Source of the DNA: Verrucomicrobia bacterium LW23
GTDB taxonomy: Bacteria > Verrucomicrobiota > Verrucomicrobiia > Methylacidiphilales > UBA1321
NCBI GenBank assembly: GCA_003054695.1
Contig: QAZA01000002.1
Span: 1-58,029, forward strand
Reading direction: 5' to 3'
DNA: 58,029 nt
In this document: positions 37,992 through 45,804 of the stretch, piece after piece
Numbering within the stretch: position 1 is the stretch's first letter
How the letters are laid out: each line of letters starts with the position of its first letter
The notes under the pieces: generated by a model
Database searches by the model: none
What the model was told of the DNA's origin: nothing
What the model saw: the letters and a program-made list of their open reading frames with translations, nothing else
Position numbers and translations under genes: made by a program

Positions 37992-38025
37992 CACAGTTAC
38001 TTAACGAAGTGAAGGACTTTGCGCA

Positions 38026-38063
38026 GGGCAAAAATTTCCGGTACACAACCGTAACTTTTGCCC
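38026..38063 (-). terminator. Stem-loop just after aldo/keto reductase
   Basis: GGGCAAAA pairs with TTTTGCCC, with an inner CGG/CCG pair, 25 bp after the reductase stop codon. This is the likeliest transcript end for that gene. Confidence 0.45.
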
Positions 38064-38088
38064 CGCCACGCGATCAGCTCCGACCAGC

Positions 38089-39120
38089 TCAGGACACGCC
38101 GGCCAACTCGCGCGTCATGGTGCCCTTGTACTTGGGCGCCTCGTCCGCTATGCCGAAGTTGTTGGCTGCCAGCTCTTTAACGCGGGCCAGCTCGTCGGCG
38201 GTCAGCGCGGGAGTCTCAGGCGCCTGGGCGAATTCGACAAGCTGCTCCTCGTTGTAGATGTTGGGCAGAGTAGAGGCGACGCGGTGATCGGCCAGCAGCC
38301 ACTGGAGGGCGGCCTGACCGAGCGTGCGCTCGCTGCTGACGAGGAACTGCAGGGTTTCAATCTTCTTGAGGCCGTTGATCAGCCAGGAGCGAGGGCGATG
38401 GTTGCGGTGATCGCCCTCGGGGAATGTAGTTTCGGCCGTGTACTTGCCCTCCAGCATGCCGCTGGAGTGGGTAACGCGGATGAGATAGCGGGTTACATCG
38501 GCCTCATTGCCGGCATCCATAATGGCGTTACCGGGATACGGCTCGAGCATGTTATGGATGTGCTGCACGATGTGGGGGCTGTGGCGCCTCACCGTGTCGG
38601 CGGCCTCGTACAGCCAGCCGATGGCCGGGCCGACCGCGGCGCCGTGGGCGCGGATTTTGCCTTCCCTCACGAGGTCGTTCATCAGCTGCCACAGAGCGGC
38701 GTCCTCGGCTTGCTCCATGCGGATGTTGTGGAGCTGGAGGATGTCGATGCGGTCCGTCCTGAGGCGCTGCAGGGCGCGATCAACGGCCTGGCGGATAAAG
38801 GGGACGCTGAAGTTGTGGGGGATTTCGCGCTGGCCGCGACGCTCCTCGCCATGGGTATAAAAGTCGTAACCCACTTTCGTTGCAATAACAATGTCGTCGC
38901 GACGGGTGGGGAAGGCTTTGGCGATAAGTTCCTCGCTATAGCCGTTGCCGTAGGTGTCGGCGGCGTCAAACAGGGTAATGCCGAGATCCAGCGCGCGGTG
39001 CATGAGGTGGATCGCCTCGCTCTCGGTGAACTTGCCCCACCAGCCGGTGGAGACGGTCCAGAGGCCAAAGCCAACTTCGGAGACGGAGAGTTCAGTGCGC
39101 GGAACCTGACGGTATTTCAT
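38089..39120 (-). CDS. Aldo/keto reductase
   Basis: This 343-residue cytoplasmic NAD(P)H-dependent oxidoreductase has a TIM-barrel fold. The tetrad is visible as Asp52 and Tyr57 in 'FDAADTYGNGYSE', Lys82 in 'ATKVGYD' and His131 in 'LQLHNIR'. 'RTLGQAALQWLLAD' near residue 260 is the usual cofactor-side motif. I use ATG 39118-39120 (MKYRQVPRTELSVSEVG), the standard family start; the longer reading adds 28 unrelated residues. The substrate is not known. It is divergent from the sugar ABC permease, with a 555-bp repeat-bearing gap between them. The stop codon lies in TCAGGACAC, the same nonamer found at the ends of two other genes here. Confidence 0.93.
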   Translation of the reverse strand: MKYRQVPRTELSVSEVGFGLWTVSTGWWGKFTESEAIHLMHRALDLGITLFDAADTYGNGYSEELIAKAFPTRRDDIVIATKVGYDFYTHGEERRGQREIPHNFSVPFIRQAVDRALQRLRTDRIDILQLHNIRMEQAEDAALWQLMNDLVREGKIRAHGAAVGPAIGWLYEAADTVRRHSPHIVQHIHNMLEPYPGNAIMDAGNEADVTRYLIRVTHSSGMLEGKYTAETTFPEGDHRNHRPRSWLINGLKKIETLQFLVSSERTLGQAALQWLLADHRVASTLPNIYNEEQLVEFAQAPETPALTADELARVKELAANNFGIADEAPKYKGTMTRELAGVS

Positions 39121-39675
39121 AGCATGGAGGATACCTTGCCGATGCGGCGCGCTCAAGCTTAAGGAAGGGGGCGGGTCAAGATAGTAGATGCGGCAACCAT
39201 GCACATAAGCAACCCAGATGGACTTGGTTTCAGCACATTAGCCAACGTGATAGCCTTGCAACTCGGAGTCGGAGGGTGGATACGAATAAAGGATGCAAAA
39301 AGGGAAGTCCAGATACCTGCCCCTTTTCAGCTTTCTGTTTGCCCCTTCCCCCCTTTGCGATCTTTGCGCCCTTAGTGACCTTTGCGCGAAATCGCCCAAA
39401 CGTACCGCCACAACCCTTGTTATGCAACGCTCTGCCCCTTTTCGCGCGAAGGACGCGGAGGACGCAAATCACGCGAAGGTGGGAAGCAGAGGGCAGACGG
39501 CGGAGGGATCGCTTTAAATCTCCCTCAGGCGCGTTGCGTTGCAACGGCAGGCCGGTAATTGTGTCGCATCGCGTGGCATTAGTTGCAAAGGTGCCCGCTT
39601 TATTCTATGTTCACCTGACTGGCATTTCAGGCCTGGGGATAATCCATTGGTTCCACTATTTGCACTCTTCCCTCC
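39121..39675. other. 555-bp intergenic region with phrase-like inverted repeat
   Basis: No gene is supported; open frames here (for example 39276-39728) are made largely of the repeat. CCTTTGCGCGAAA (39379-39391) and TTTCGCGCGAAGG (39440-39452) form an inverted pair with one mismatch. The neighbourhood repeats the wording 'CTTTGCG' and 'GGACGCGGAGGACGC', similar in style to 24453-24569. It probably also carries promoters for the reductase and the ABC permease. Confidence 0.55.
39379..39452. repeat. Inverted phrase-like repeat between reductase and ABC genes
   Basis: Thirteen-base arms with one mismatch enclose 48 nt. Flanking words CTTTGCGATCTTTGCGCCC and GGACGCGGAGGACGC resemble a second phrase-like repeat family. 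Confidence 0.55.
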
Positions 39676-40770
39676 ATGAGCCAACACCCCTCCGCCGAGG
39701 CGCGCGGTTCGGCCGGCAGTGCGACTGAACCAGGTTCTATGGCATCGCTCTTTAAACGCATTCTCGGGATACAGGAGTTTGGACTGGCCGTGGTTATCCT
39801 TGCGCTGTGCTCGGTGCTTACGGTGTACGGGTACTACGACGCAATGGCGGGCCGGCCGAACACGTTTCTCAACTTCGATAACCTGATCGACGGCGTGGCG
39901 ACTCCGATGTCGTACTATGCCATTATGGCGGTAGGGCTTACGCTCGTTATTATTACAGGTGGCATCGACATCTCTGTGGGGTCGGTGATGGCCCTTGCCG
40001 CGCTGGGTACGGCCGCGGCGCTGCAGTATTTTCCGGCCGACGCCCCTGCCTGGCAGGTGCTGCCCGTGGCGGGGGTGGTGGCTATGGGCATCGGCCTGGC
40101 GTGCGGGCTGGTGAACGGCGGGCTGATTGTGGGCCTGCGCCTGCACCCGTTTATCGTAACGCTGGGCACGATGAGCATTTTCCGCGGGCTGGCCAATGTG
40201 CTGCCGCCGGAGAAGACGCTGCCCGCCGCCGGCAAGCGTCTGCCGGCCGCCTTTACCACGGACTTTATGCGCGTGGAGTTCCTGGGCATTCAGCCTATGC
40301 CGTTGATTATCATGCTGATATGCGTCGCCATAGGCTGGCTATACCTGCGCGCTATGGTGATGGGTCGCGAGACTTACGCCGTGGGCGGCAACGAGGAGGC
40401 GGCGCGTTTCAGCGGCTTGCCGGTGGGCTGGATTGTGCTGCGCACCTACGCCCTCGCCGGGCTTGCGGCGGGGGTTGCCGGGCTGGTATCGCTGGGCCGC
40501 TTCGGCACGGCCTCCACCAGCACGGGCACGGGTTACGAGCTCACGGTCATCGCCGCCGCTGTGGTAGGCGGGGCCAGCCTGCTGGGCGGGCGCGGCACGG
40601 CGCTGGGAGCGCTTCTTGGCACTTTGGTTATAGCGCTGATTGAGAACGGAATCATCGTCATGCGCTTTGCGCAGGAGTATCGCCTCATCATCATCGGCCT
40701 GGCCATTGTCATCGCCGTGTCCTTCGACAGACTTAGCGGTTTCCTCCGCGCCCGCCGCGCAGCCCACTAA
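39676..40770 (+). CDS. Sugar ABC transporter permease (RbsC-type)
   Basis: This 364-residue inner-membrane permease belongs to the branched-chain/ribose transporter class (BPD_transp_2). It has 8-10 hydrophobic segments. The signature 'ITGGIDISVGSVMALAAL' lies near residue 100. The cytoplasmic loop 'GGNEEAARFSGLPV' at about 240 is where the ATPase docks. The C-terminal half ends with 'AVVGGASLLGGRGT', typical of ribose/xylose/rhamnose permeases. It is followed 54 bp later by the binding lipoprotein. No ABC ATPase gene is adjacent on either side, which is unusual for this class. The sugar is not predictable, but the neighbourhood suggests a plant- or host-derived monosaccharide. Confidence 0.95.
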   Translation: MSQHPSAEARGSAGSATEPGSMASLFKRILGIQEFGLAVVILALCSVLTVYGYYDAMAGRPNTFLNFDNLIDGVATPMSYYAIMAVGLTLVIITGGIDISVGSVMALAALGTAAALQYFPADAPAWQVLPVAGVVAMGIGLACGLVNGGLIVGLRLHPFIVTLGTMSIFRGLANVLPPEKTLPAAGKRLPAAFTTDFMRVEFLGIQPMPLIIMLICVAIGWLYLRAMVMGRETYAVGGNEEAARFSGLPVGWIVLRTYALAGLAAGVAGLVSLGRFGTASTSTGTGYELTVIAAAVVGGASLLGGRGTALGALLGTLVIALIENGIIVMRFAQEYRLIIIGLAIVIAVSFDRLSGFLRARRAAH

Positions 40771-40799
40771 TCCCCTCCCCGCCCGCCGCTTAACTTCCG

Positions 40800-40810
40800 C
40801 CCCCCCCCCC
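40800..40810. repeat. Eleven-base poly-C tract in front of binding-protein gene
   Basis: An uninterrupted run of 11 C lies 14 nt before the ATG at 40825, in the short gap after the permease. Such tracts change length by slippage and could alter translation of the binding protein. A sequencing artefact is the alternative. Confidence 0.8.
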
Positions 40811-40824
40811 ATCCACCACCACGT

Positions 40825-41850
40825 ATGAACTTTCCCCGCCAGCTCACCCTTGCGTTCAAGGTCGTCGCGGCCTTCGCGGCCTGCGCCCTTCTCCTTACCG
40901 GTTGCTCCCAGGCGCCGGAGCCCTCGGCGAAAGATCCGAAGGCGGGCGGTAAGCGCAAAATTCTCATCGGCTTTATCGGCAAGAGCCTTACCAACGACGT
41001 CTTCCAGGCCGCGCAATCCGGCGCCAAAGATGCCGCGAAGGAGCTGGCCGCCAGGTACGGCGTGGACATCGAAATAGAAGTGCGCACCCCTAACGAGGAG
41101 GATGCCACCAAACAGGCCGAGGCGGTGGAAGCACTGACACGCCGCGGGGTGGACGGCATCGCGCTCTCCTGCTCGGAGGCCAACACGCTGACGCCGAGCA
41201 TAGACAAAGCCGTGGGCAAAGGCGTGCAAGTCATGTGCTTCGACTCCGACGCGCCCGAAAGCAAGCGCTTTGCCTACTACGGCACCAACGACACAGCCTG
41301 CGGCGAACGCGTGCTGGAAGAGCTTGCCAAATCGATGAACAGCAAGGGCACCATCGCCATATTGGGCGGCAACCAGAGCGCACCCAACCTGCAGGCACGC
41401 GTGGCCGCCATCAAAAACGGGCTAAGCAAGTATCCGGAGATGAAACTCAACGAGCCCGGCGTGTTCTACCATATCGAGACGCCCGAAAAGGCCGCCGAAG
41501 CCGTGCAGTCCGCCCAAAACGCCAACCCCTCCATCCAGGGCTGGGCGATGATTGGCGGCTGGCCCCTCTTCACCGCCGATGCCCTGAAATGGCCGCCCGG
41601 CTCCGTCAAAGTCGTCTCCGTAGACGCGCTGCCCGCGCAACTGAACTACCTGCGCAGCGGCCACGTGGACGTGCTGCTGGCCCAGGACTGCTACGGCTGG
41701 GGCTACAAATCCGTGGAGATTCTGCTGGAGAAAATCGTCAACGACAAAGCCCCGGCGAACGTCCGCGTCATCGACCCGCTGACCCGCGTGACCCGAGACA
41801 ACGTGGACGAGTTTGCCGGCCGCTGGGAAAAGTGGCTCGGCAAGAAGTAG
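40825..41850 (+). CDS. Sugar ABC transporter substrate-binding lipoprotein (RbsB-type)
   Basis: This 341-residue periplasmic binding protein has a lipoprotein signal. The hydrophobic start ends in 'LLLTGC', with Cys27 as the lipidated residue. The mature part begins 'KRKILIGFIGKSLTNDVFQAAQSGAKDAA' and has the class I binding-protein fold. 'RGVDGIALSCSEANTLTPSID' and 'VMCFDSDAPESKRFAYYGTND' are conserved hinge and ligand strands of ribose/galactose-type proteins. It is transcribed with the permease. Which sugar it binds is unknown. An 11-base C tract in the leader just before the ATG may tune its expression. Confidence 0.95.
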   Translation: MNFPRQLTLAFKVVAAFAACALLLTGCSQAPEPSAKDPKAGGKRKILIGFIGKSLTNDVFQAAQSGAKDAAKELAARYGVDIEIEVRTPNEEDATKQAEAVEALTRRGVDGIALSCSEANTLTPSIDKAVGKGVQVMCFDSDAPESKRFAYYGTNDTACGERVLEELAKSMNSKGTIAILGGNQSAPNLQARVAAIKNGLSKYPEMKLNEPGVFYHIETPEKAAEAVQSAQNANPSIQGWAMIGGWPLFTADALKWPPGSVKVVSVDALPAQLNYLRSGHVDVLLAQDCYGWGYKSVEILLEKIVNDKAPANVRVIDPLTRVTRDNVDEFAGRWEKWLGKK

Positions 41851-42362
41851 AACAAAACATCAACGCAATTTGGAGAGTTTCAACATTCGACTATTTTAGG
41901 GCTGTTATAGGGGCCATTATCTTCCACTGATTGCGACCATATCTTACCGCTGTCGTTGAGAACCAAGAGCAAGGTATCTAACGCTGAAACATTTTCATGC
42001 TGGAGAATCATTTTCGATATCTGTGAACAGAAGCACCAGCAGGCATCCATTCATCAAGATTCGAGAGGCAGTCAGGTAGAGCTTACCCGTTCTCTCCGAA
42101 AGCATCAAAGAATTGAAAAGCCGCGCCGAATTCATCCATGAGCCGTGATGTCGTCTGCATCTTCCGCCCCCTCAAGCAAATCACCCTGGTTAGCTTTGAG
42201 TCCTGATCATAAAAGAACTGAGGGATGAGATCTGCTGCTTCAGGTTCCTCGTGACGGACAGTAAAGTCATTGAAATGAGATATTCTGAACCGAGGAGCCG
42301 GCTACCAATTACAGTAGCATTTCAGTCGTTAGTAAGTCGGAAGTCGGACTTAGCCCTCCGCC
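41851..42362. other. 512-bp intergenic region without recognisable gene
   Basis: It separates the ABC genes from LacI-2. A 61-codon frame at 41956-42141 lacks any recognisable feature. Base composition looks more AT-rich than the preceding 40 kb. No strong terminator was seen after the binding-protein gene. Confidence 0.5.
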
Positions 42363-43436
42363 TCAGAAGCAGGCGGGATCCCGCCGGTTAATTGGAACCG
42401 GTCCAGTGGACGAGCCCGGAATCCATTCTAATTTTACCGCCTCTGAAAGCATCGACTTCTCCCTTTTCTCAATTTTGGCCAGTAAAAGTTGGACGCCCTT
42501 GGCACCAATCCGGTCCCACGGCAACTTGCACATACAAAGGGGAAGGCCGAGGTAATCCATTTCGGTATCGTCAAAAGTGGCGATTGAGTAATCCCTGGGC
42601 GAATGGAGGCCTTCGAGTTCGGCCGCCCGCATCAGAGGCATAGCATTACGTGCAGAGTAAGTTACGAACGCCGTAGGGCAGCTCTTCCCGCCGACACCAC
42701 GGAAGTAAGTACGCCAGTACTGTAGAGTATCCGCAAAGCATGCATGGGAGCGAACAAAGTCATGAATAGTTCCCTTTGTAAGGGAAATTGCATCGCTCAA
42801 CCCGAGGCGCCTGTCAAAAGTACTGTAATGATGCACCGGGGTGGGAGGACCATCCACGTAACTCACATAGCCTACACTTTTATGCCCCAGAGAGCCAAGA
42901 TGCTTACCCAGTTGGTAGCCGGCCTCGTAGTCATCAGGATAGACACTATTGAATTTCTGCTTCACGTTAAGCCATATCGTCGGAATATTCTGCTTTTCAA
43001 CAAGAGTAGTAAGCGATGAGGGAATGCAATGCGTATAGTCCAGCAGGAGGCCATCCGCCATACATTCCCGTAAGATGCGTGGGATCGCTTCATCAGAATT
43101 CTGGTTGCTCGCGGAGATTCGACTGAGCAACAAATGCAGATCGCAGCGTACTGCTTCCTCCTGAATGCCCCACAACAAGCGCATCGGCAAGTTTGACACA
43201 TAAGGCGAGTTGCTCATCATCAATGCAATCGTATTGAAGCGCCCGGTAGCAATCGCTTTGGCGGCGCCGTGTGTGCGGTACCCCAGCCTCGCCGCGATCT
43301 CCCGCACTTTTTCAGCGCGCAGAAGAGTGGATGGCCAGAGTTCCTTATTCTTGCCGTTGAGGATGTTGGATACCGTGACAGCCGATACACCAGCTTCCAG
43401 CGCTATCTGTTGCAACGTGACAGTCTTGGAGCCCAT
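42363..43436 (-). CDS. LacI-family transcriptional regulator (LacI-2)
   Basis: This 357-residue regulator has an HTH at about residues 5-26 ('VTLQQIALEAGVSAVTVSNIL') and a hinge near 55-62. The sensor domain starts around 'NTIALMMSN'. It differs clearly from the LacI-1/LacI-3 pair in the sensor domain. It is divergent from the secreted alpha/beta hydrolase at 43986. A perfect operator-like palindrome with central CG, TTAAGCGCTTAA at 43657-43668, lies between them. The simplest reading is that it controls itself and the hydrolase/beta-helix genes. The gene looks AT-richer than the first 40 kb of the window. Confidence 0.93.
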   Translation of the reverse strand: MGSKTVTLQQIALEAGVSAVTVSNILNGKNKELWPSTLLRAEKVREIAARLGYRTHGAAKAIATGRFNTIALMMSNSPYVSNLPMRLLWGIQEEAVRCDLHLLLSRISASNQNSDEAIPRILRECMADGLLLDYTHCIPSSLTTLVEKQNIPTIWLNVKQKFNSVYPDDYEAGYQLGKHLGSLGHKSVGYVSYVDGPPTPVHHYSTFDRRLGLSDAISLTKGTIHDFVRSHACFADTLQYWRTYFRGVGGKSCPTAFVTYSARNAMPLMRAAELEGLHSPRDYSIATFDDTEMDYLGLPLCMCKLPWDRIGAKGVQLLLAKIEKREKSMLSEAVKLEWIPGSSTGPVPINRRDPACF

Positions 43437-43985
43437 TAAGGGGAAAACCTAGTTGAAGTCTGTGCGATGTAAAGTTTCCGCGTCATACCGACCCGAGCTT
43501 CACAACGAGGCGGAAAAATCGTGCTCTTCAGACGAGAAGCCCTCGGCGCCGTGACTCGGAAAATGTGGAGGTTGCAAAAGGCGCGATGGGGAGTGCAGCC
43601 TCCGAGTACGAGTCTGCCCAACCGCTCCTTTTGCTGCGACGGGCAGGAGATAAATCTTAAGCGCTTAATTTTTAGCATTGCATTTCCCCGCAAAGTGCGC
43701 CTATAAATTACGCCAAGGATGGCAATGTGGAGTTAAGGCATTGAGCTTCGGGCGGAGATGCCGATGGATGAGTAGTGCCATAGTGCGAAAGCGAGACGGA
43801 TGGTAATGAACAATCCTATCAGTAACGTCGCGTCAACAGTACTAGCACCTCTGTTACTTTTTTTGACTAACGATGCCGAACTCAATAACGCAGCCGATAC
43901 ACCGCGTATCTTTATAAGACGTAAAACTCTAAAGTTAACTATTACACTGAGTTCAGCAGTCCATCTAAACTAAGTCATTCGCTCG
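43437..43985. other. 549-bp divergent regulatory region
   Basis: No gene is supported. It contains the palindrome at 43657-43668 and an AT-rich stretch (43840-43980) suitable for a promoter of the hydrolase gene. An 85-codon minus-strand frame at 43436-43693 overlaps the palindrome and shows no protein features. Confidence 0.55.
43657..43668. promoter_or_regulatory. LacI-type operator palindrome upstream of LacI-2 and hydrolase
   Basis: TTAAGCGCTTAA is a perfect 12-bp palindrome with the central CG step typical of LacI-family operators. It lies 220 bp upstream of LacI-2 and 317 bp upstream of the hydrolase ATG. Confidence 0.6.
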
Positions 43986-45536
43986 ATGTGGCCCCTTTTA
44001 AACTCAACAAACATCTCTTTTATGTTTGAATCACCCGGTTTGTCGTTGAAGATATTTTCGCAGCGAAGCTGCTGCACGTTCACTCCCGGTCTTGGCTCCG
44101 GCCTGCTGCGTTGTATCATTGGACTTCTTGTACTGGCTATTCCATTCGATAGTCTTAGCGCGCAGACGTTGCGGCCCGCCGATGAAACGCCACTTCCTCC
44201 TGCTTCTCCTGTGATATCCGGCCCGGTCAGCCCTCCGGTCGGCGATAAACTAAAGCCTGGAATGGCTCTTGACGACGACCCGTTTACCCCTTACCTCAAC
44301 AGAATTCCCCCGCAGGTATTGCGCGAGATTCCGGCTCCGTCCAAAACGCCCGCAGTGCCCAGCGGCGTAAAGCTACGCCACTTGCTGATCAAGTCTTTCG
44401 AAGCCCAAACGGCTAACGGGCCGGTGGCGAATGAAATCTATGCTGTTGTAGCATTGCCTGATCCGATTCCGGCCGGCCGCAAGCTTCCGGGGCTGCTTGT
44501 TTTGCACGGCGGCGCGGGCTCCTGTGATGTAGCTGGAGCAATACGCTGGGCGGGTCGGGGCTACGCAGCAGTCGCTGTAGATCTTCCTGGGATCGGGGAT
44601 CAAAAAATCATGGTTTCCACCGGCAGCTTTAAGGACGTGCCCAAATACGGCGCCCATCAGTTTGACGCTGAGCCGGACGTTACCAGGGGAACCGTTTTCA
44701 TGGGCATAGTTGCGGGTATTGATGGATTCAAGCTTCTGCAGCACCTTCCCGAAGTTGATTCCGCTCGATTGGGAATTGTCGGTATTTCCTGGGGCGGTTA
44801 CACCACAACGATGCTCTGCAGTTTGCTGGGCGACCAGGTCAAAGCCGCTTATTCCCTCTATGGCGGTGGCTTTTATGAGCTTAATGGTTTTCGCCGGCGC
44901 CTCGGCGAACTTTCGCCGGAAGCCCATCTTGCCTGGGTTAAATATATGGATCCCGGCTATCGCGCACCGTCAATCCGGGCTGCTTTCTTCTTTGCGGCAG
45001 CCGCCAATGACATCTTTTTCCAGCCTCCCAGCATTCAGGCTACCTATGCGCAGGTGCCAGAGCCAAAGAACGTTGTTTTTGTCCCCAATGTAAGTCACAG
45101 CCTTTTTTCCCGAAAAAACGGCATCAGCGTTCGCGATCAGGAGAAGGAATGGTTCGACTACCATCTTAAAGGAGAAGGCGAGTCATTTCCCAAGATTGTG
45201 ACGACCCTCGGCAAAGGGCCGCAGGTGAAGTTTACTGTGCAGAGCAAACGCACAATAGTTCGAGCACAGCTCTACTACAGTTTGGTTCCGTCGGTCAAAG
45301 ATCAAACGGAAGGAAAGGACCTTAAGTCCTGGAACAACAAAACCTGGTATCTGGAACATGCTCGCCTCAACCCCAATGGGGAATACACAGCTACAATACC
45401 AGGAAGCAATAAGCCTGACGAAACTGGTGATTGCTGGTATGCCCTTGTAACAGATGACCGTGGAGTCTCTGTAAGCTCTCCTTTGCAGGTATTTCGATTT
45501 AATCCTGCAAATATGCCTCCGGATGGTGGTTTGTAG
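43986..45536 (+). CDS. Secreted alpha/beta hydrolase (acetyl-xylan-esterase-like)
   Basis: This 516-residue alpha/beta hydrolase probably deacylates a glycan. The N-terminus carries a hydrophobic stretch (about 40-58, 'LLRCIIGLLVLAIPFDSLSAQ') read as a signal peptide. The oxyanion motif is 'LVLHGGAG'. The nucleophile is Ser268 in 'GISWGGYT', with Asp342 in 'AANDIFF' and His371 in 'NVSHSLF' completing the triad at normal spacing. A C-terminal beta-rich region (about 400-516) has no assignment. ATG 43986 is used; ATG 44022 would shorten the leader by 12 residues and is equally possible. It is followed 268 bp later by the beta-helix protein and faces LacI-2. Confidence 0.85.
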   Translation: MWPLLNSTNISFMFESPGLSLKIFSQRSCCTFTPGLGSGLLRCIIGLLVLAIPFDSLSAQTLRPADETPLPPASPVISGPVSPPVGDKLKPGMALDDDPFTPYLNRIPPQVLREIPAPSKTPAVPSGVKLRHLLIKSFEAQTANGPVANEIYAVVALPDPIPAGRKLPGLLVLHGGAGSCDVAGAIRWAGRGYAAVAVDLPGIGDQKIMVSTGSFKDVPKYGAHQFDAEPDVTRGTVFMGIVAGIDGFKLLQHLPEVDSARLGIVGISWGGYTTTMLCSLLGDQVKAAYSLYGGGFYELNGFRRRLGELSPEAHLAWVKYMDPGYRAPSIRAAFFFAAAANDIFFQPPSIQATYAQVPEPKNVVFVPNVSHSLFSRKNGISVRDQEKEWFDYHLKGEGESFPKIVTTLGKGPQVKFTVQSKRTIVRAQLYYSLVPSVKDQTEGKDLKSWNNKTWYLEHARLNPNGEYTATIPGSNKPDETGDCWYALVTDDRGVSVSSPLQVFRFNPANMPPDGGL

Positions 45537-45804
45537 AAGTATTAACGTTCCTCTTTACCTATTGACATCACGACAGACGAGGTGGGTTATCTCGCACACG
45601 TGGGCGTAGCTTAACCCAGGATAAGCAAATGACAAACCGAATGGTGATTATGTTCATCTACTGAGTGACGTATTCTTTAACATTGCATCCCATTTGCTTC
45701 ATCAGAAGTAGTTTATGACATTCTTCCACACGTCATCCTCTCAGGCGTCATTGGCTCAGGAGGCCTTCGTCAAGCCGTTCCACGTCTATAGACATCTTTA
45801 TACC

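Larger units (their letters stand above)
37435..38088. other. 654-bp intergenic region with inverted repeats
   Basis: No gene is supported; a 78-codon frame at 37544-37780 has no recognisable features. CAAAGCGGAC (37820-37829) pairs with GTCCGCTTTG (37869-37878) around an inner GGCGT/ACGCC hairpin. TAAGCCTTTG (37967-37976) pairs with CAAAGGCTTA (37982-37991) over a 5-nt loop. GGGCAAAA (38026-38033) pairs with TTTTGCCC (38056-38063). The last two lie after the aldo/keto reductase gene and may end its transcript. AT-rich sequence near 37550-37780 could hold the kinase promoter. Confidence 0.55.

Noticed and set aside
39276-39728. 150-codon frame in the 39 kb gap
   Set aside because: Built mostly from the phrase-like repeat and overlaps the permease start in another frame.
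41956-42141. 61-codon frame in the 42 kb gap
   Set aside because: No ribosome binding site, domain or signal peptide.
42372-42385. Perfect palindrome GGCGGGATCCCGCC
   Set aside because: It lies inside the last codons of LacI-2, without a T-run after it; treated as chance in coding sequence.
45562-45590. TTGACA box resembling a -35 element before the beta-helix gene
   Set aside because: The hexamer 17 bp downstream (GGTTAT) matches the -10 consensus at only three positions.
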